Assembly (NCBI RefSeq): GCF_019084075.1
Contig: NZ_JAHREN010000001.1
Coordinates: 4,366,501 to 4,430,500, forward strand
From: Siccirubricoccus sp. G192
Lineage (GTDB): Bacteria > Pseudomonadota > Alphaproteobacteria > Acetobacterales > Acetobacteraceae
Length of the DNA stretch: 64,000 nt
Direction of reading: 5' to 3'
A program made the position numbers and the translations under genes. Under the pieces are notes generated by a model, which saw only the letters and a list, made by a program, of their open reading frames with translations, did no database searches and had not been told where the DNA came from. Positions 8,986 through 17,310 of this stretch are shown piece after piece. Within the stretch, counting starts at the first letter, position 1. Every line of letters begins with the position of its first letter.

Positions 8986-9978
8986 CTAACGCCGCGGCCC
9001 CGGATTCAGCCGCCGGGCCTTGGGCGTGCGCGGCGCCTCGAAGCCGAAGAAGCCGAAGGTCTCGCGCATATGCGGCGGCAGCGGCGCCGCCACCTCCAGC
9101 ACCCCGCCATCCGGATGCGGCAGGCGGAGGGAGCGGGCATGCAGGTGCAACTGCCCCGGCAGCCCCTCCAGATGCGCGGCCGAGCCGCCGTATTTGCCAT
9201 CGCCCAGGATCGGGTTGCCCAGCGCCTCGGCACAATGGACGCGAAGCTGGTGGGTGCGGCCGGTCACCGGCTTCAGCTCCAGCCAAGCGGCGCGCTGCTT
9301 CACCGCATCGAGGGTGCTGAAGTCGGTAATGGCGCGGGCGCCCTCGGCGGGGTCGTCCACCGCCGTGGTGCGCTCGCCGCGCGGGCCGCTCTGCCGGGCC
9401 AAAGCAAGGTCGATGCGGCCGGCCGGCACCGCGGGCTCGCCGACCACCACGGCCCAATAGGTCTTCTCCACCTCGCGCTCCCGGAAGACCCGGGCGAGTT
9501 GCGCCGCGGCCTGGACGGTGCGGGCCAGCAGCAATACCCCGGAGGTGTCCTTGTCCAGCCGGTGCACCAGGCGCGGCCGCTCCTCATAGCCGAAGCGCAG
9601 CGCGTCCAGCATGGCGTCCAGGTTGCGGTGGATGCCGGGCCCGCCCTGCACCGGCAGCCCATGCGGCTTGTCGAGCACGATCACGCTGTCGTCGCGATGG
9701 ATCACCATCCGCTCCAGCTCGCGCGCATCGCGTTCATCGACCGGGCGCTGGCCGGGCGGCGCCGGCGGCGGCCCCTCCGGCAGGGGCGGGACCCGGACCT
9801 CCTGGCCCGCGGCGAGCCGGGTATTCGCCTCCGCCCGCCTGCCATCCACGCGGATCTGGCCGGTGCGCAGCATTTTCTGCAGGGCACCCTGGGTCAATTG
9901 CGGAAAATGCCGGCGGAACCAGCGGTCGAGGCGGGCATCCGCCTCCGCCGCCGCCACGGTGCGGTGCTGAATGGTCAT
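8986..9978 (-). CDS. RluC/RluD-family 23S rRNA pseudouridine synthase
   Basis: This enzyme converts uridines to pseudouridine in large-subunit rRNA. It has an N-terminal S4 RNA-binding domain (about 13-65), then the catalytic domain with HRLDKDTSG (139-147, catalytic Asp142), GRTHQLRVHCAEALGNPILGD and KYGG. The start at 9978 (MTIQHRTVAAAEADARLDRW) matches family N-termini; a longer reading to 10041 adds unlike sequence. The length of 330 fits RluC. The exact target uridines cannot be read from the sequence. It diverges from rlpA. Confidence 0.9.
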   Translation of the reverse strand: MTIQHRTVAAAEADARLDRWFRRHFPQLTQGALQKMLRTGQIRVDGRRAEANTRLAAGQEVRVPPLPEGPPPAPPGQRPVDERDARELERMVIHRDDSVIVLDKPHGLPVQGGPGIHRNLDAMLDALRFGYEERPRLVHRLDKDTSGVLLLARTVQAAAQLARVFREREVEKTYWAVVVGEPAVPAGRIDLALARQSGPRGERTTAVDDPAEGARAITDFSTLDAVKQRAAWLELKPVTGRTHQLRVHCAEALGNPILGDGKYGGSAAHLEGLPGQLHLHARSLRLPHPDGGVLEVAAPLPPHMRETFGFFGFEAPRTPKARRLNPGPRR

Positions 9979-10095
9979 GGTGGAAGAAGCCTTAGCACCA
10001 GGAATAGGCGAAAGGGAAAAGCCCGCTCCCGAGTGAACCATGCAGCGTCCCGTGCGTCTTGCCCCCCTGTCACGTCACAGGATTGGGAGACAATC

Positions 10096-10518
10096 GTGCG
10101 AGGGATGCGGGTACTGGCCATCGGTGCGGCTCTGGCGATCACCAGCCTGGCGGGCTGCGACCAGCCCCTGGTGCCGACCGCCGAGGCCGGGCCACGGCAG
10201 CACCGCAGCCAGCAGGGCGAGGCTTCCTATTACGGGCCGCAATTCCACGGCCGCCGCATGGCCAATGGCGAGCGTTTCGACCGGAACTCGAATTCCGCGG
10301 CGCATCGCAGCCTGCCGCTCGGCACCACGGCCCGGGTGACCAACCTTGAGAATGGCCGCAGCGCGATGGTCAAGGTGGAGGATCGCGGCCCGCATGTGCG
10401 CGGCCGGATCATCGATGTCAGCCCCCGCACCGCGGAGCGGCTCGGCATGAAGGAGGACGGCACCGCCCCGGTGCGGGTGACGCCGGTGGACGTGCCGGAG
10501 CGTGTGGCGCAGCAATAG
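10096..10518 (+). CDS. rlpA: RlpA-like septal ring lytic transglycosylase lipoprotein
   Basis: RlpA cleaves denuded glycan strands of peptidoglycan, often at division sites. The product of 140 residues has a lipoprotein signal with lipobox SLAGC (Cys21), so it should be anchored in the outer membrane. The double-psi beta-barrel follows: GEASYYGPQFHGRRMANGERFD, LPLGTTARVTN, VKVEDRGPHVRGRIIDVS. It lacks a SPOR domain, so it is a short form. Start GTG 10096 has GGGAGA 5-6 bases upstream; ATG 10105 has its GAGGG directly against the start, which is less favourable. Confidence 0.88.
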   Translation: MRGMRVLAIGAALAITSLAGCDQPLVPTAEAGPRQHRSQQGEASYYGPQFHGRRMANGERFDRNSNSAAHRSLPLGTTARVTNLENGRSAMVKVEDRGPHVRGRIIDVSPRTAERLGMKEDGTAPVRVTPVDVPERVAQQ

Positions 10519-10556
10519 CCGCCCGCCCTGGCGGCGACCGGATGGAGAACGGGCCG

Positions 10557-10850
10557 ATGGCCATGCACCGCTACATCGTGGAATGCGGCATCCCCGGCAT
10601 CGAGAGCTTCACCGAGGAAGGGTTGCGCGCCACGGCCATCGGCCTCTGCGACGCCCAGCGAGCGATCGGACCCGGTATCGAGTGGATCGAGAGCTTCGTC
10701 GCGGAGGGCAGGATCTATGGCCACTACCGCGCCACCGATGAGGCGGTGCTGCGCGAGCACGGCCGCCGCATGGGGCTGCGGGTGGACCGCATCTCCAAGG
10801 TCCATGCCAGGCTGGACCCGGGCATGGCGGACGGCTCGCGCCTGGCCTGA
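10557..10850 (+). CDS. DUF4242 domain-containing protein
   Basis: This is a 97-residue soluble protein starting MAMHRYIVECGIPGIESF, the typical opening of the DUF4242 family of small ferredoxin-like-fold proteins, some annotated as nickel-binding. The function is not established. It also has GIEWIESFVAEGRIYGHYRA and a conserved end. I prefer ATG 10557 because GGAG lies 9 bases ahead; ATG 10542 would add five residues. It follows rlpA by 38 bases on the same strand and converges with the Bug gene. Confidence 0.75.
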   Translation: MAMHRYIVECGIPGIESFTEEGLRATAIGLCDAQRAIGPGIEWIESFVAEGRIYGHYRATDEAVLREHGRRMGLRVDRISKVHARLDPGMADGSRLA

Positions 10851-10867
10851 GGCCGGCGCGATCGGGC

Positions 10868-11845
10868 CTAATCCGGCCGGATGTTCAGCCGGGCGAGCAG
10901 CGCGCCGAACCGTGCATGGTCCTCCCGCAATTGGCGCGCGAAGACCTCTGCCCCGCCGCCCAGCGGCTCCAGCCCGGCGTCGAACCTTTCCGCGAAGCCG
11001 GGCGTCGCCAGCACGGCCGCCAATCCCGCCTCCAGCCAGGCCAGGATCGGCGCCGGCAGGCCGCGCGGCGCCAGCAGGCCGAGCCAGGGATTGGCGAGGT
11101 CGAGACCCGGCAGCGCCTCCGCCAGGGTCGGCACCCCGGGCAGGGCGGGATTGCGCCTGGGGCCGTTCCAGAACAGCGCGCGCAACCGCCCGTCGAGGAT
11201 CGCCGGCAGGGTCACGCTGGCCGCGTCCATCGTCACCTGCACCCGTCCGGCCAGCAGGTCGGCGAGACCGGCCGCGCTGGTGCGATAGGGCACGTGCTCC
11301 AGCGGGGCATCGAGCGCCGATTTCAGCAATCCCATATTGAGATGCGGCAAGGTGCCGCTGCCAGCCAAATAGTAGAAGACCGGCCCGGCGCGCCGGGCCT
11401 GCGCGGCCAGTTCCTCCAGGTTGCGGGCCGGCAGCGCGGGATGCACCGCCAGCGCCCCGCGGGTGACCGCGACCAGCCCGATCGGCGCCAGGTCGGCCAG
11501 CGGGTCGTAGCCGACCTGGCCGCGTTGCAGATGCGGCGTGACCGTCATCGCCGCCATCGCCGCGAGGACCAGCGTATGCCCATCCGGCGCCGCGCGGGCC
11601 ACCGCGGCGACCCCCAGCGTGCCGCCCGCGCCCGGCAGGTTCTCCACCACCACCCTTTGCGGCCAGCGCCGCGAGAGGGCCTCGGCCAGCAACCGACCCA
11701 ATTGGTCCGTGACATTGCCGGCGCCATAGGGAACGACCAGGCGCACCGGCCGCTGCGGGAAGCCCTGCGCCAGGGCCCTGCCGGCGGTGGTGGCTGCGAC
11801 GGTGGCCAGCAGGCCGCGGCGGCGCCAGGGAGCCGCCGGCCTCAC
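10868..11845 (-). CDS. Bug/TctC-family solute receptor
   Basis: This periplasmic binding protein of 325 residues has a twin-basic N-terminus (WRRRGLLATVAATTAGRALAQ) that is a signal peptide, then FPQRPVRLVVPYGAGNVTDQL, VVVENLPGAGGTLG, HVPYRTSAAGLADLLAG and PGVPTLAEA, all family landmarks. The GTG start at 11845 overlaps the stop of the CoA-transferase gene as GTGA, so translation is coupled. The ligand is probably a carboxylic acid related to the CoA-transferase substrate (inference). No TctAB membrane genes are adjacent. Confidence 0.9.
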   Translation of the reverse strand: MRPAAPWRRRGLLATVAATTAGRALAQGFPQRPVRLVVPYGAGNVTDQLGRLLAEALSRRWPQRVVVENLPGAGGTLGVAAVARAAPDGHTLVLAAMAAMTVTPHLQRGQVGYDPLADLAPIGLVAVTRGALAVHPALPARNLEELAAQARRAGPVFYYLAGSGTLPHLNMGLLKSALDAPLEHVPYRTSAAGLADLLAGRVQVTMDAASVTLPAILDGRLRALFWNGPRRNPALPGVPTLAEALPGLDLANPWLGLLAPRGLPAPILAWLEAGLAAVLATPGFAERFDAGLEPLGGGAEVFARQLREDHARFGALLARLNIRPD

Positions 11846-13096
11846 TGCACCGCCCCCGCGGCCCGCAGCGCGGCGATCTCTGCCGGCGCATAGCCGAGCC
11901 CGGCAAGCACCGCCCCGGTATCCGCGCCCAGCCGCGGCGCCGCGGCGCGCGGCACCGGCGCGGCGCCATTGATGCGGAAGGCGGCGCCGAGCACCGCATG
12001 CCCGGCCCCGCCGGGCGGCGCATTCGGATCCGGCACATGCCCCGTGAAGCCCGGGCTGCGGCGATAGGGCCCATCGAGGAAGGCCGCCAGGCTGCGCACC
12101 GCGGCGGCCGGCACGCCGGCGGCGGCCAGCAGCGCCTCCCATTCCTCCGAGCCGCGGCCGGCGAAGGCGCCCTCCAGCGCGGCGGCGAGGCGCGGCGTGC
12201 CGCAATCGCGCAGGATGGCATCCGGCGAGGCGGGGCGCAGGCGCAGCCAGTCCGGCGCGGTGGCCAGTTCGGGCCGGCCGAGCATGCGGGCCAGCGCCTC
12301 GAATTGCGCCAGCGTATTGGCCGCGACGGCGAGCCAGCCATCCGCGGTGCGGAAGACGTTGCCGCCGGGGCTCGCGGCGAAGGCGCCATTGCCGATGCGG
12401 GACGGCGCGGCGCCTTCCATCAGGTAGCGGCTGGCCGGCGCCGACATCAGCGCCAGCGCCGCATCGGCCATCGAGATGTCGAGCACGATCGGCCCGGTGT
12501 CGCCGGCGCGCCGGCGCATCAGGCCGGCCATCACCGCCAGCGCCCCGGTCAGGCCCGCCGCCATGTCGATCGCCGGGAAGCCCACCTTCACCGGCGGCGC
12601 CGCGGGATCGCTGCCCTGCAGCCACATCATCCCCGTCGCGGCCTGCATCACATGGTCGTAGCCGGGCCGGCCGGCATGGTCGCCGGCCTGGCCCCAGGCG
12701 GAGACGGAGGCATAGACGATCCGCGGGTTCAGCGCCGCCACGCGCTTCGGCTCGAAGCCGAGCCCCGCCATCTTGCCGGGGCGGAAATTCTCCAGGAACA
12801 CATCGGCGGTCGGGATCAGCCGCTCCAGCACCGCCCGGCCGCCGGGTTGCGCCAGGTCGAGCGCGATCGCGCGCTTGCCCGCATTCACGCCCTGGAAGGC
12901 GGCGGTCACGCCACCCTGGGCGGGCCGCGTTTCCATGTCGCGGATCGCATCCCCGACCGGGGGGCTTCTCGATCTTGATCACCTCGGCGCCAAGCAGCGC
13001 CAGGTGGTAGGTCGCATAGGGCCCGGCCAGCACATGCGAGAGATCGAGCACCCGCACACCCGCGAGCGGGCCGGCGGCGGCGGCGGCATCGGACAT
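11842..13096 (-). CDS. CaiB/BaiF-family CoA-transferase (frameshifted)
   Basis: Class III CoA-transferases move CoA between carboxylic acids. The N-terminal part reads GVRVLDLSHVLAGPYATYHLALLGAEVIKIEKP. The remainder, in another frame, reads VNAGKRAIALDLAQPGG, FLENFRPGKMAGLGF and YDHVMQAATGMM, all canonical. The frames join at six G (12959-12964); one base fewer gives KIEKPPVGDAIRDMETR and about 417 residues. A strong ribosome site (GGGAGGAAA) precedes ATG 13096. Coupling to the downstream Bug gene suggests uptake and activation of one acid. The break is more likely a sequence error than inactivation. Confidence 0.87.
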
Positions 13097-13413
13097 GGCG
13101 TTTCCTCCCTGCCGCGGCATGCTGCCCCGGCGCCGGCGACACGGCCAGGGCCCGCCCGCCTGGGCCGGTGGCGCGCCGGACGACGGAGCGGGGCGCCACC
13201 CCGGCAAGCGGTTCCGGGCCTGTTGCCCAAGGGGAATTGACCGCACCCCTCCTTTCACATGGATATTATTTTCTGAGGCATCGGATGAGTGCGGGAATGA
13301 CCATGCGGTCCATGATCCGGCCCGCCCCGGGCCAAGCCCCGCAAGCCTGGCTCCCGCGGCGACGGAAGCCCCCGGGATGGCCTGCCGCGCCACGGGCGGC
13401 AGCGCCCCGCGGA
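13097..13413. other. Intergenic region upstream of the CoA-transferase gene
   Basis: This 317-base gap lies between the CoA-transferase start and the end of a small secreted-protein gene on the same strand. It should hold the promoter of the CoA-transferase-Bug operon. There is a short AT-rich patch at 13256-13280, but I see no confident -35/-10 pair, no T-run terminator and no credible coding frame. A long open frame that crosses it is the result of the CoA-transferase frameshift. Confidence 0.4.
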
Positions 13414-13707
13414 TCAGCGTGGCGGCATCCGGTATTCGACGACCGGGTTGCCGTCACTGTTGCCGACCACCACCGGCCAGAGGCCATGCGCGGCGCTCCC
13501 GCCGAGGGCTGCCGGTTCGGGCAGGGTGTACCGGCGGAGGCCGGGCGGCAGCGGCGTGGTCGGGGCGATGCCCGGATCGGGCCGCGGCATCATGGCGCCC
13601 GTCGTCTGGACGGTATTGCTGCGAGCCTCCTGCGCGAAGGCGCGGGGCAGCATGGCCAGCGAGCCGAGGACCAGGGCAGCGCCGGCCAGATCGCACATGC
13701 ATCCCAT
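13414..13707 (-). CDS. Small secreted protein, unknown function
   Basis: This is a 97-residue protein with a signal peptide (MGCMCDLAGAALVLGSLAMLPRAFAQ, cleavage after AFA). The mature part is short and proline-rich, with a C-terminal stretch WPVVVGNSDGNPVVEYRMPP that looks like a beta hairpin. GGGAG lies about 9 bases before the ATG. It follows the 41-residue membrane-protein gene by 45 bases on the same strand. No family is recognised; the signal peptide and spacing argue that it is real. Confidence 0.55.
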   Translation of the reverse strand: MGCMCDLAGAALVLGSLAMLPRAFAQEARSNTVQTTGAMMPRPDPGIAPTTPLPPGLRRYTLPEPAALGGSAAHGLWPVVVGNSDGNPVVEYRMPPR

Positions 13708-13752
13708 GGTGATGTCTCCCTCGCCTTGCGGGGCGGCGGCATTTGCCCACCC

Positions 13753-13878
13753 CTAGTAGAAGAGCTTCAGCAACACGGCCTCGACCGCGACGAGGAAGCC
13801 GAGGATGTAGGCCACGCCGGCCAGGTTCAGCAGGAACTCGGCCATCTCCTCAATGTCGGGGCGCTTCCACTGGGTCAT
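13753..13878 (-). CDS. Small single-pass membrane protein (41 aa)
   Basis: The product begins MTQWKRPDIEEMAEFLLNLAG and then has one hydrophobic helix of about 20 residues (VAYILGFLVAVEAVLLKLFY) to the very end. A GGAGG ribosome site is well placed before ATG 13878; the longer reading to 13956 has no such site. The acidic amphipathic front followed by a C-terminal anchor resembles small regulatory membrane peptides, but no function can be assigned. It diverges from the Crp-like regulator. Confidence 0.6.
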   Translation of the reverse strand: MTQWKRPDIEEMAEFLLNLAGVAYILGFLVAVEAVLLKLFY

Positions 13879-13992
13879 GTCGGCCTCCGCTTCCTGCCAT
13901 CCCTGGCAGGCCGGAGACTGCGCCCCTCGCGCCCCGGGGGATGTGCGCGCGCGCACGGCCCGAAGCGGCGGTGCCGCTGAGGGATGGCGGCC

Positions 13993-14739
13993 ATGGCGGA
14001 TGCCGCGCTGCTGGGCCGGATCGGCTTCTTCGCCGGCGCTGAGCCGAAGCGGCTTGCCGAGGCGGCGGCGAGTGCCAGCCTACTCACCGTGGCGCCCGGT
14101 GCGGTGGTGCTCGATTTCGGCGAGGACAGCAGCGATGTCTTCGCGATCGTCGAGGGCGCGGTGCGCGTCGTGGTGCGCGCGCCGGATGGCGAGGAGCTGG
14201 TGCTCGGCGATCTCGGGCCGGGCGAGCTGTTCGGCGAGATGGCCGCCATCGACGGCGCGCCGCGCTCCGCCAATATCACCGCGCTCTACCGGACGGTGCT
14301 CTGCCGGCTGCCGGCCGAGGCCTTCCTCGCGGTGGTGCTGCACAGCCCGGCGCTGGGCCGGCGCCTGCTGCACCAGCTCGCCGAGCGGATCCGCGCCAAG
14401 GACGAGCGCATCCTGGAGCTGGTGACGCTGCCGGTGCGGCTCCGGCTCTGCGCCGATCTGCTGCGGCTGGCGCGGCCGCGGGGCGATGGCATGCTGGTGC
14501 TGAGCCCGCCCCTGCAGCAGCATATCCTGGCCGCCCGCATCGGCGCGCGCCGCGAGGCGGTCTCGCGCGAATTGGCGGCGCTCGGCCGCAGCGGGCTGGT
14601 GGAGAGCGGGCCGCGGGCCATCCTGCTGCGCGACCCGGCGCGGCTGCGGGCCATGGTCCAGGCCGGCCGCGAGGGCACCGCCGCGCAGCGCGACGGGGAG
14701 GAAAGGCAGGATGCGGCCCGCCCGCCGCAGCCTCGGTAG
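13993..14739 (+). CDS. Crp/Fnr-family transcriptional regulator
   Basis: This cytoplasmic DNA-binding regulator of about 248 residues has a cyclic-nucleotide-binding domain over its first 120 residues, with GELFGEMAAIDGAPRSANI, the phosphate-binding cassette including the Arg-Ser pair that contacts cAMP in CRP. A C-terminal winged helix (QQHILAARIGARREAVSRELAALGRSGLVE) provides DNA recognition. There is no N-terminal cysteine cluster, so it is not an oxygen-sensing Fnr. Start 13993 has GAGG about 10 bases ahead; ATG 13984 lies right against that site. It precedes the GH13 gene by 39 bases and may regulate it. Confidence 0.87.
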   Translation: MADAALLGRIGFFAGAEPKRLAEAAASASLLTVAPGAVVLDFGEDSSDVFAIVEGAVRVVVRAPDGEELVLGDLGPGELFGEMAAIDGAPRSANITALYRTVLCRLPAEAFLAVVLHSPALGRRLLHQLAERIRAKDERILELVTLPVRLRLCADLLRLARPRGDGMLVLSPPLQQHILAARIGARREAVSRELAALGRSGLVESGPRAILLRDPARLRAMVQAGREGTAAQRDGEERQDAARPPQPR

Positions 14740-14778
14740 GCGGCACCGGGACGCAACCGCGAATCGGGAGGCCAGAGG

Positions 14779-16764
14779 ATGGGTTTTGCCGAGAAGGCGC
14801 TGTCGCGGCAGGTGCCGGGGAGCATCCGCCGCGACGTCACGCTGCCGCGCCGGCAGCACTGCCACGCCTCGCCGGAGGATTGGCGCGACGAGATCCTCTA
14901 CTTCCTCCTGGTGGATCGCTTCAGCGACGGGCAGGAGGGCGGGCGCCCCCTGCTCGACCGCGGCGACCTCGCTGCGGCGCGCCCGCGGCCCGGCGGCGGG
15001 TCCTGGCGCTGGGACCAATGGGCGGCCTCGGGGGCGGAACGCTGGCAGGGCGGCAACCTGGCAGGCGCCCGGTCGAAGCTCGACTACCTGCAAGCTCTGG
15101 GCGTGACCGCGCTATGGATCAGCCCGGTCTTCCAGCAGCGGCGCCACCTCGACACCTATCATGGCTACGGCGTGCAGGATTTCCTCGAAATCGACCCGCG
15201 CCTCGGCACCCGGCAGGACCTGGTGGAGCTCTGCGCCGCGGCGCATGGCCGGGGCATGCGCGTCATCCTCGACATCATCTTCAACCACACGGGCAGCAAC
15301 TGGATCTATCCGGAGGCCACTCCGGGCGGCGCCTGGCGGCCGCGCTACCTGCCGCGCGGCGCCTATGCCTTCGGCGCCTGGCTCGATGCCGAGGGGCGGC
15401 CGATGGCCGGCACCGCCTTCGGGCGCGACGACGCGGCCTGGCCGGAGGAGCTGCGCAATCCGGATGCCTATACCAGGGCCGGGACCGGCGACCTCGGCGC
15501 CGGCGACCTCGCCGATCCCGAGGCCGAGCACAAGCGCACGGATTTCGAGATCCTGCGCGACCTTGCCCTCGGCCATGCCGGGACGCTGGAGAACCTGGCG
15601 GCCTGCTTCAAATACTGGATCGCGCTGACCGACTGCGACGGCTTCCGCATCGACACGCTGAAGCATGTTGCCGTCGAGGAGGCACGGAATTTCTGCGGCA
15701 CCATCCGTGAATTCGCCGCCAATCTCGGCAAGCTGAATTTCCTGCTGCTCGGCGAGGTGGCCGGGGGCGATTCGGCAGAGAATTTCTACCTCGATGCGCT
15801 GGAGCGCAATCTCAGCGCCGCGCTCGATATCGGCGAGATGCGGATCGCCCTGAACCAGGTCGCGAAGGGCCTCGCGCCGCCAGGCGACTATTTCGACCGC
15901 TTCGATCCCGGCCGCACGGTGATGGGGTCGCACCGCAACCTCGGCGACCGCCACGTCTCGGTGCTGGATGACCACGACCATGTCTTCGGCCAGAAGCTGC
16001 GCTTCTCCGCCGAGGCGGCGAGCAACCATCAGGTGGTGGCGGGCGTCGCGCTGCAGATGTTCACGCTCGGCATTCCCTGCATCTATTACGGCACCGAGCA
16101 GGCATTCGCCGGCCCGGAGCCCGCCGAGCGCCGCTGGCTGCCCGGCTGGGGCGGGTCCGACCGCTACCTGCGCGAGGCGATGTTCGGGCCGGAGCACCCG
16201 CGACGCAGCGGCGCCGAGGGCATGCGGCCCGCACCGGAATGCCTCGACCCGGAGCTGCCCGGCTTCGGCCCCTTCGGCACCGCCGGCCGCCACTGCTTCG
16301 ATGCGGCGCATCCCGCCTTCACGCGCATCGCGGCCTGTGCGGCGCTGCGGCGGGCGCTGCCGGTGCTGCGCCATGGCCGGCAGTATCTTCGCCCGCTCTC
16401 GCTCTTCGGCGGACCCTTCGGCGCATCAGGGGCGGGCGAGTTGGTCGCCTGGTCGCGCATCCTCGATGACGAGGAGGCGCTTTGCGTCCTCAATGGGCAT
16501 GGCACCGCGGCGCGGGGCGGCGATGTCCTGGTGGATGCCAGACTCAACCCGCCGGGCAGCGGGCTGACGGTGGTGCTCAATACGGCCGAAGCGGGAACGG
16601 CCGGCCCCTTCGGCGGCCCGCATCCCCAGGGCTCCGTCCTGCCGGTCCGCCGGAGGCCGGATGGCACCGCCCATGTCGAGATCCGCGACCTGCCGCCCTC
16701 GGAAATCCTGGTGCTGGCAAATCGCCCCGAGCCGCAGGAGGGTTCGGTCGCCGAAGGTCTATAG
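14779..16764 (+). CDS. GH13 alpha-amylase-family glycoside hydrolase
   Basis: This is a 661-residue alpha-glucan-active enzyme with all four GH13 regions: DIIFNH (165-170), GFRIDTLKH with nucleophile Asp292, LLLGEV with acid/base Glu326, and VLDDHDHV with His399-Asp400. There is a loop-rich insertion between the first two regions and a C-terminal beta domain. No signal peptide is evident, so it is probably cytoplasmic, acting on stored glucan or trehalose-type sugars. Substrate and subfamily cannot be fixed from motifs. It has a strong GGGAGG site and lies just after the Crp-like gene. Confidence 0.92.
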   Translation: MGFAEKALSRQVPGSIRRDVTLPRRQHCHASPEDWRDEILYFLLVDRFSDGQEGGRPLLDRGDLAAARPRPGGGSWRWDQWAASGAERWQGGNLAGARSKLDYLQALGVTALWISPVFQQRRHLDTYHGYGVQDFLEIDPRLGTRQDLVELCAAAHGRGMRVILDIIFNHTGSNWIYPEATPGGAWRPRYLPRGAYAFGAWLDAEGRPMAGTAFGRDDAAWPEELRNPDAYTRAGTGDLGAGDLADPEAEHKRTDFEILRDLALGHAGTLENLAACFKYWIALTDCDGFRIDTLKHVAVEEARNFCGTIREFAANLGKLNFLLLGEVAGGDSAENFYLDALERNLSAALDIGEMRIALNQVAKGLAPPGDYFDRFDPGRTVMGSHRNLGDRHVSVLDDHDHVFGQKLRFSAEAASNHQVVAGVALQMFTLGIPCIYYGTEQAFAGPEPAERRWLPGWGGSDRYLREAMFGPEHPRRSGAEGMRPAPECLDPELPGFGPFGTAGRHCFDAAHPAFTRIAACAALRRALPVLRHGRQYLRPLSLFGGPFGASGAGELVAWSRILDDEEALCVLNGHGTAARGGDVLVDARLNPPGSGLTVVLNTAEAGTAGPFGGPHPQGSVLPVRRRPDGTAHVEIRDLPPSEILVLANRPEPQEGSVAEGL

Positions 16765-16777
16765 CCGGGGCGCCGCT

Positions 16778-17161
16778 TCAGCGGCAGTCCAGCACCCGCA
16801 CGTCATAGACCGGGTGTTCCAGCATGCTGACAGCGGGCGCATTGGCGAACATCCAGCCGCGGAACACCACCTGCTGCCCGGCGGCGCGGCGGCTGTCGCC
16901 AATTTCGAGGTAGGCCGCGGCATCCGGCACCTCGTCCGGCGGCCGGGCATTGCAGGCCGTGACCAGGATGCTGAGCGTGCCGAATTGCGCCGGCTGCCCC
17001 ACGGTGGCGCGCAGCACGGAAACCCGGGCCGTCACCTTGTCCAGCAGCTGCAATTCGGCCACCGGCCGCGGCACCCAGCCCTGGGCCAGTGCCGGTGCCA
17101 GACCGGGCAGCGACAGCAACGCCGCCAGCGCGGCGCGCCTCATACCAGCGGCCGATTTCAT
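16778..17161 (-). CDS. DUF2155 domain-containing secreted protein
   Basis: This 127-residue protein has a signal peptide (MRRAALAALLSLPGLAPALAQ) and the DUF2155 core: AELQLLDKVTARVSVLRATVGQ, FGTLSILVTACNARPP, FRGWMFANAPAVSMLEHPVYDVRVLDC. The family is confined mainly to alphaproteobacteria, is exported, and has no known function; two cysteines may pair. Start 17161 has AGGGG before it; ATG 17143 would still begin with a good signal peptide. Its start region is embedded in the palindromic cluster at 17141-17293, which is unusual for a coding start. Confidence 0.88.
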   Translation of the reverse strand: MKSAAGMRRAALAALLSLPGLAPALAQGWVPRPVAELQLLDKVTARVSVLRATVGQPAQFGTLSILVTACNARPPDEVPDAAAYLEIGDSRRAAGQQVVFRGWMFANAPAVSMLEHPVYDVRVLDCR

Positions 17162-17293
17162 CGACCCCTGGTATGCCTTTTTCCTACCCTCAATCGCCGG
17201 GCGCAAACCTCCGGTTTGCTTGGCTTCGCGCCACTTGGCGCGGGCGCCGTTCGGCGCCTCGGACCGGTCATTGGACCGGTCCGTTGGTATCAG
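17141..17293. repeat. Cluster of five adjacent inverted repeats (palindromic element)
   Basis: Five perfect inverted repeats lie almost end to end: CATACCAG 17141-17148 with CTGGTATG 17168-17175; GCAAACC 17203-17209 with GGTTTGC 17213-17219; CGCGCCA 17227-17233 with TGGCGCG 17236-17242; GGCGCCG 17243-17249 with CGGCGCC 17252-17258; GGACCGGT 17261-17268 with ACCGGTCC 17275-17282. The sequence then ends TTGGTATCAG (17284-17293), echoing the first arm. Loops are 2-6 bases except the first. The first hairpin is followed by TTTTT on the + strand. It sits between two genes of one probable operon and looks like a mobile REP/BOX-style element. Confidence 0.75.
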
Positions 17294-17310
17294 ACCCCGG
17301 GACACCGCCC

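Noticed and set aside
8797..10518. A 573-codon frame ending in RlpA, suggesting a large fusion lipoprotein
   Set aside because: The first 430 codons are antisense to the pseudouridine synthase gene and have no protein-like pattern. RlpA has its own GTG start and lipobox.
10868..13393. An 841-codon frame that looks like a CoA-transferase N-terminus fused to a Bug receptor
   Set aside because: Its middle is the wrong frame of the CoA-transferase. One extra G at 12959-12964 shifts into it; the real product continues in another frame and the receptor has its own start.
17141..17182. A simple intrinsic terminator (hairpin plus TTTTT) for the GH13 gene
   Set aside because: It lies almost 400 bases past the GH13 stop, inside the antisense of DUF2155, and is one of five clustered palindromes, so a repeat element explains it better.
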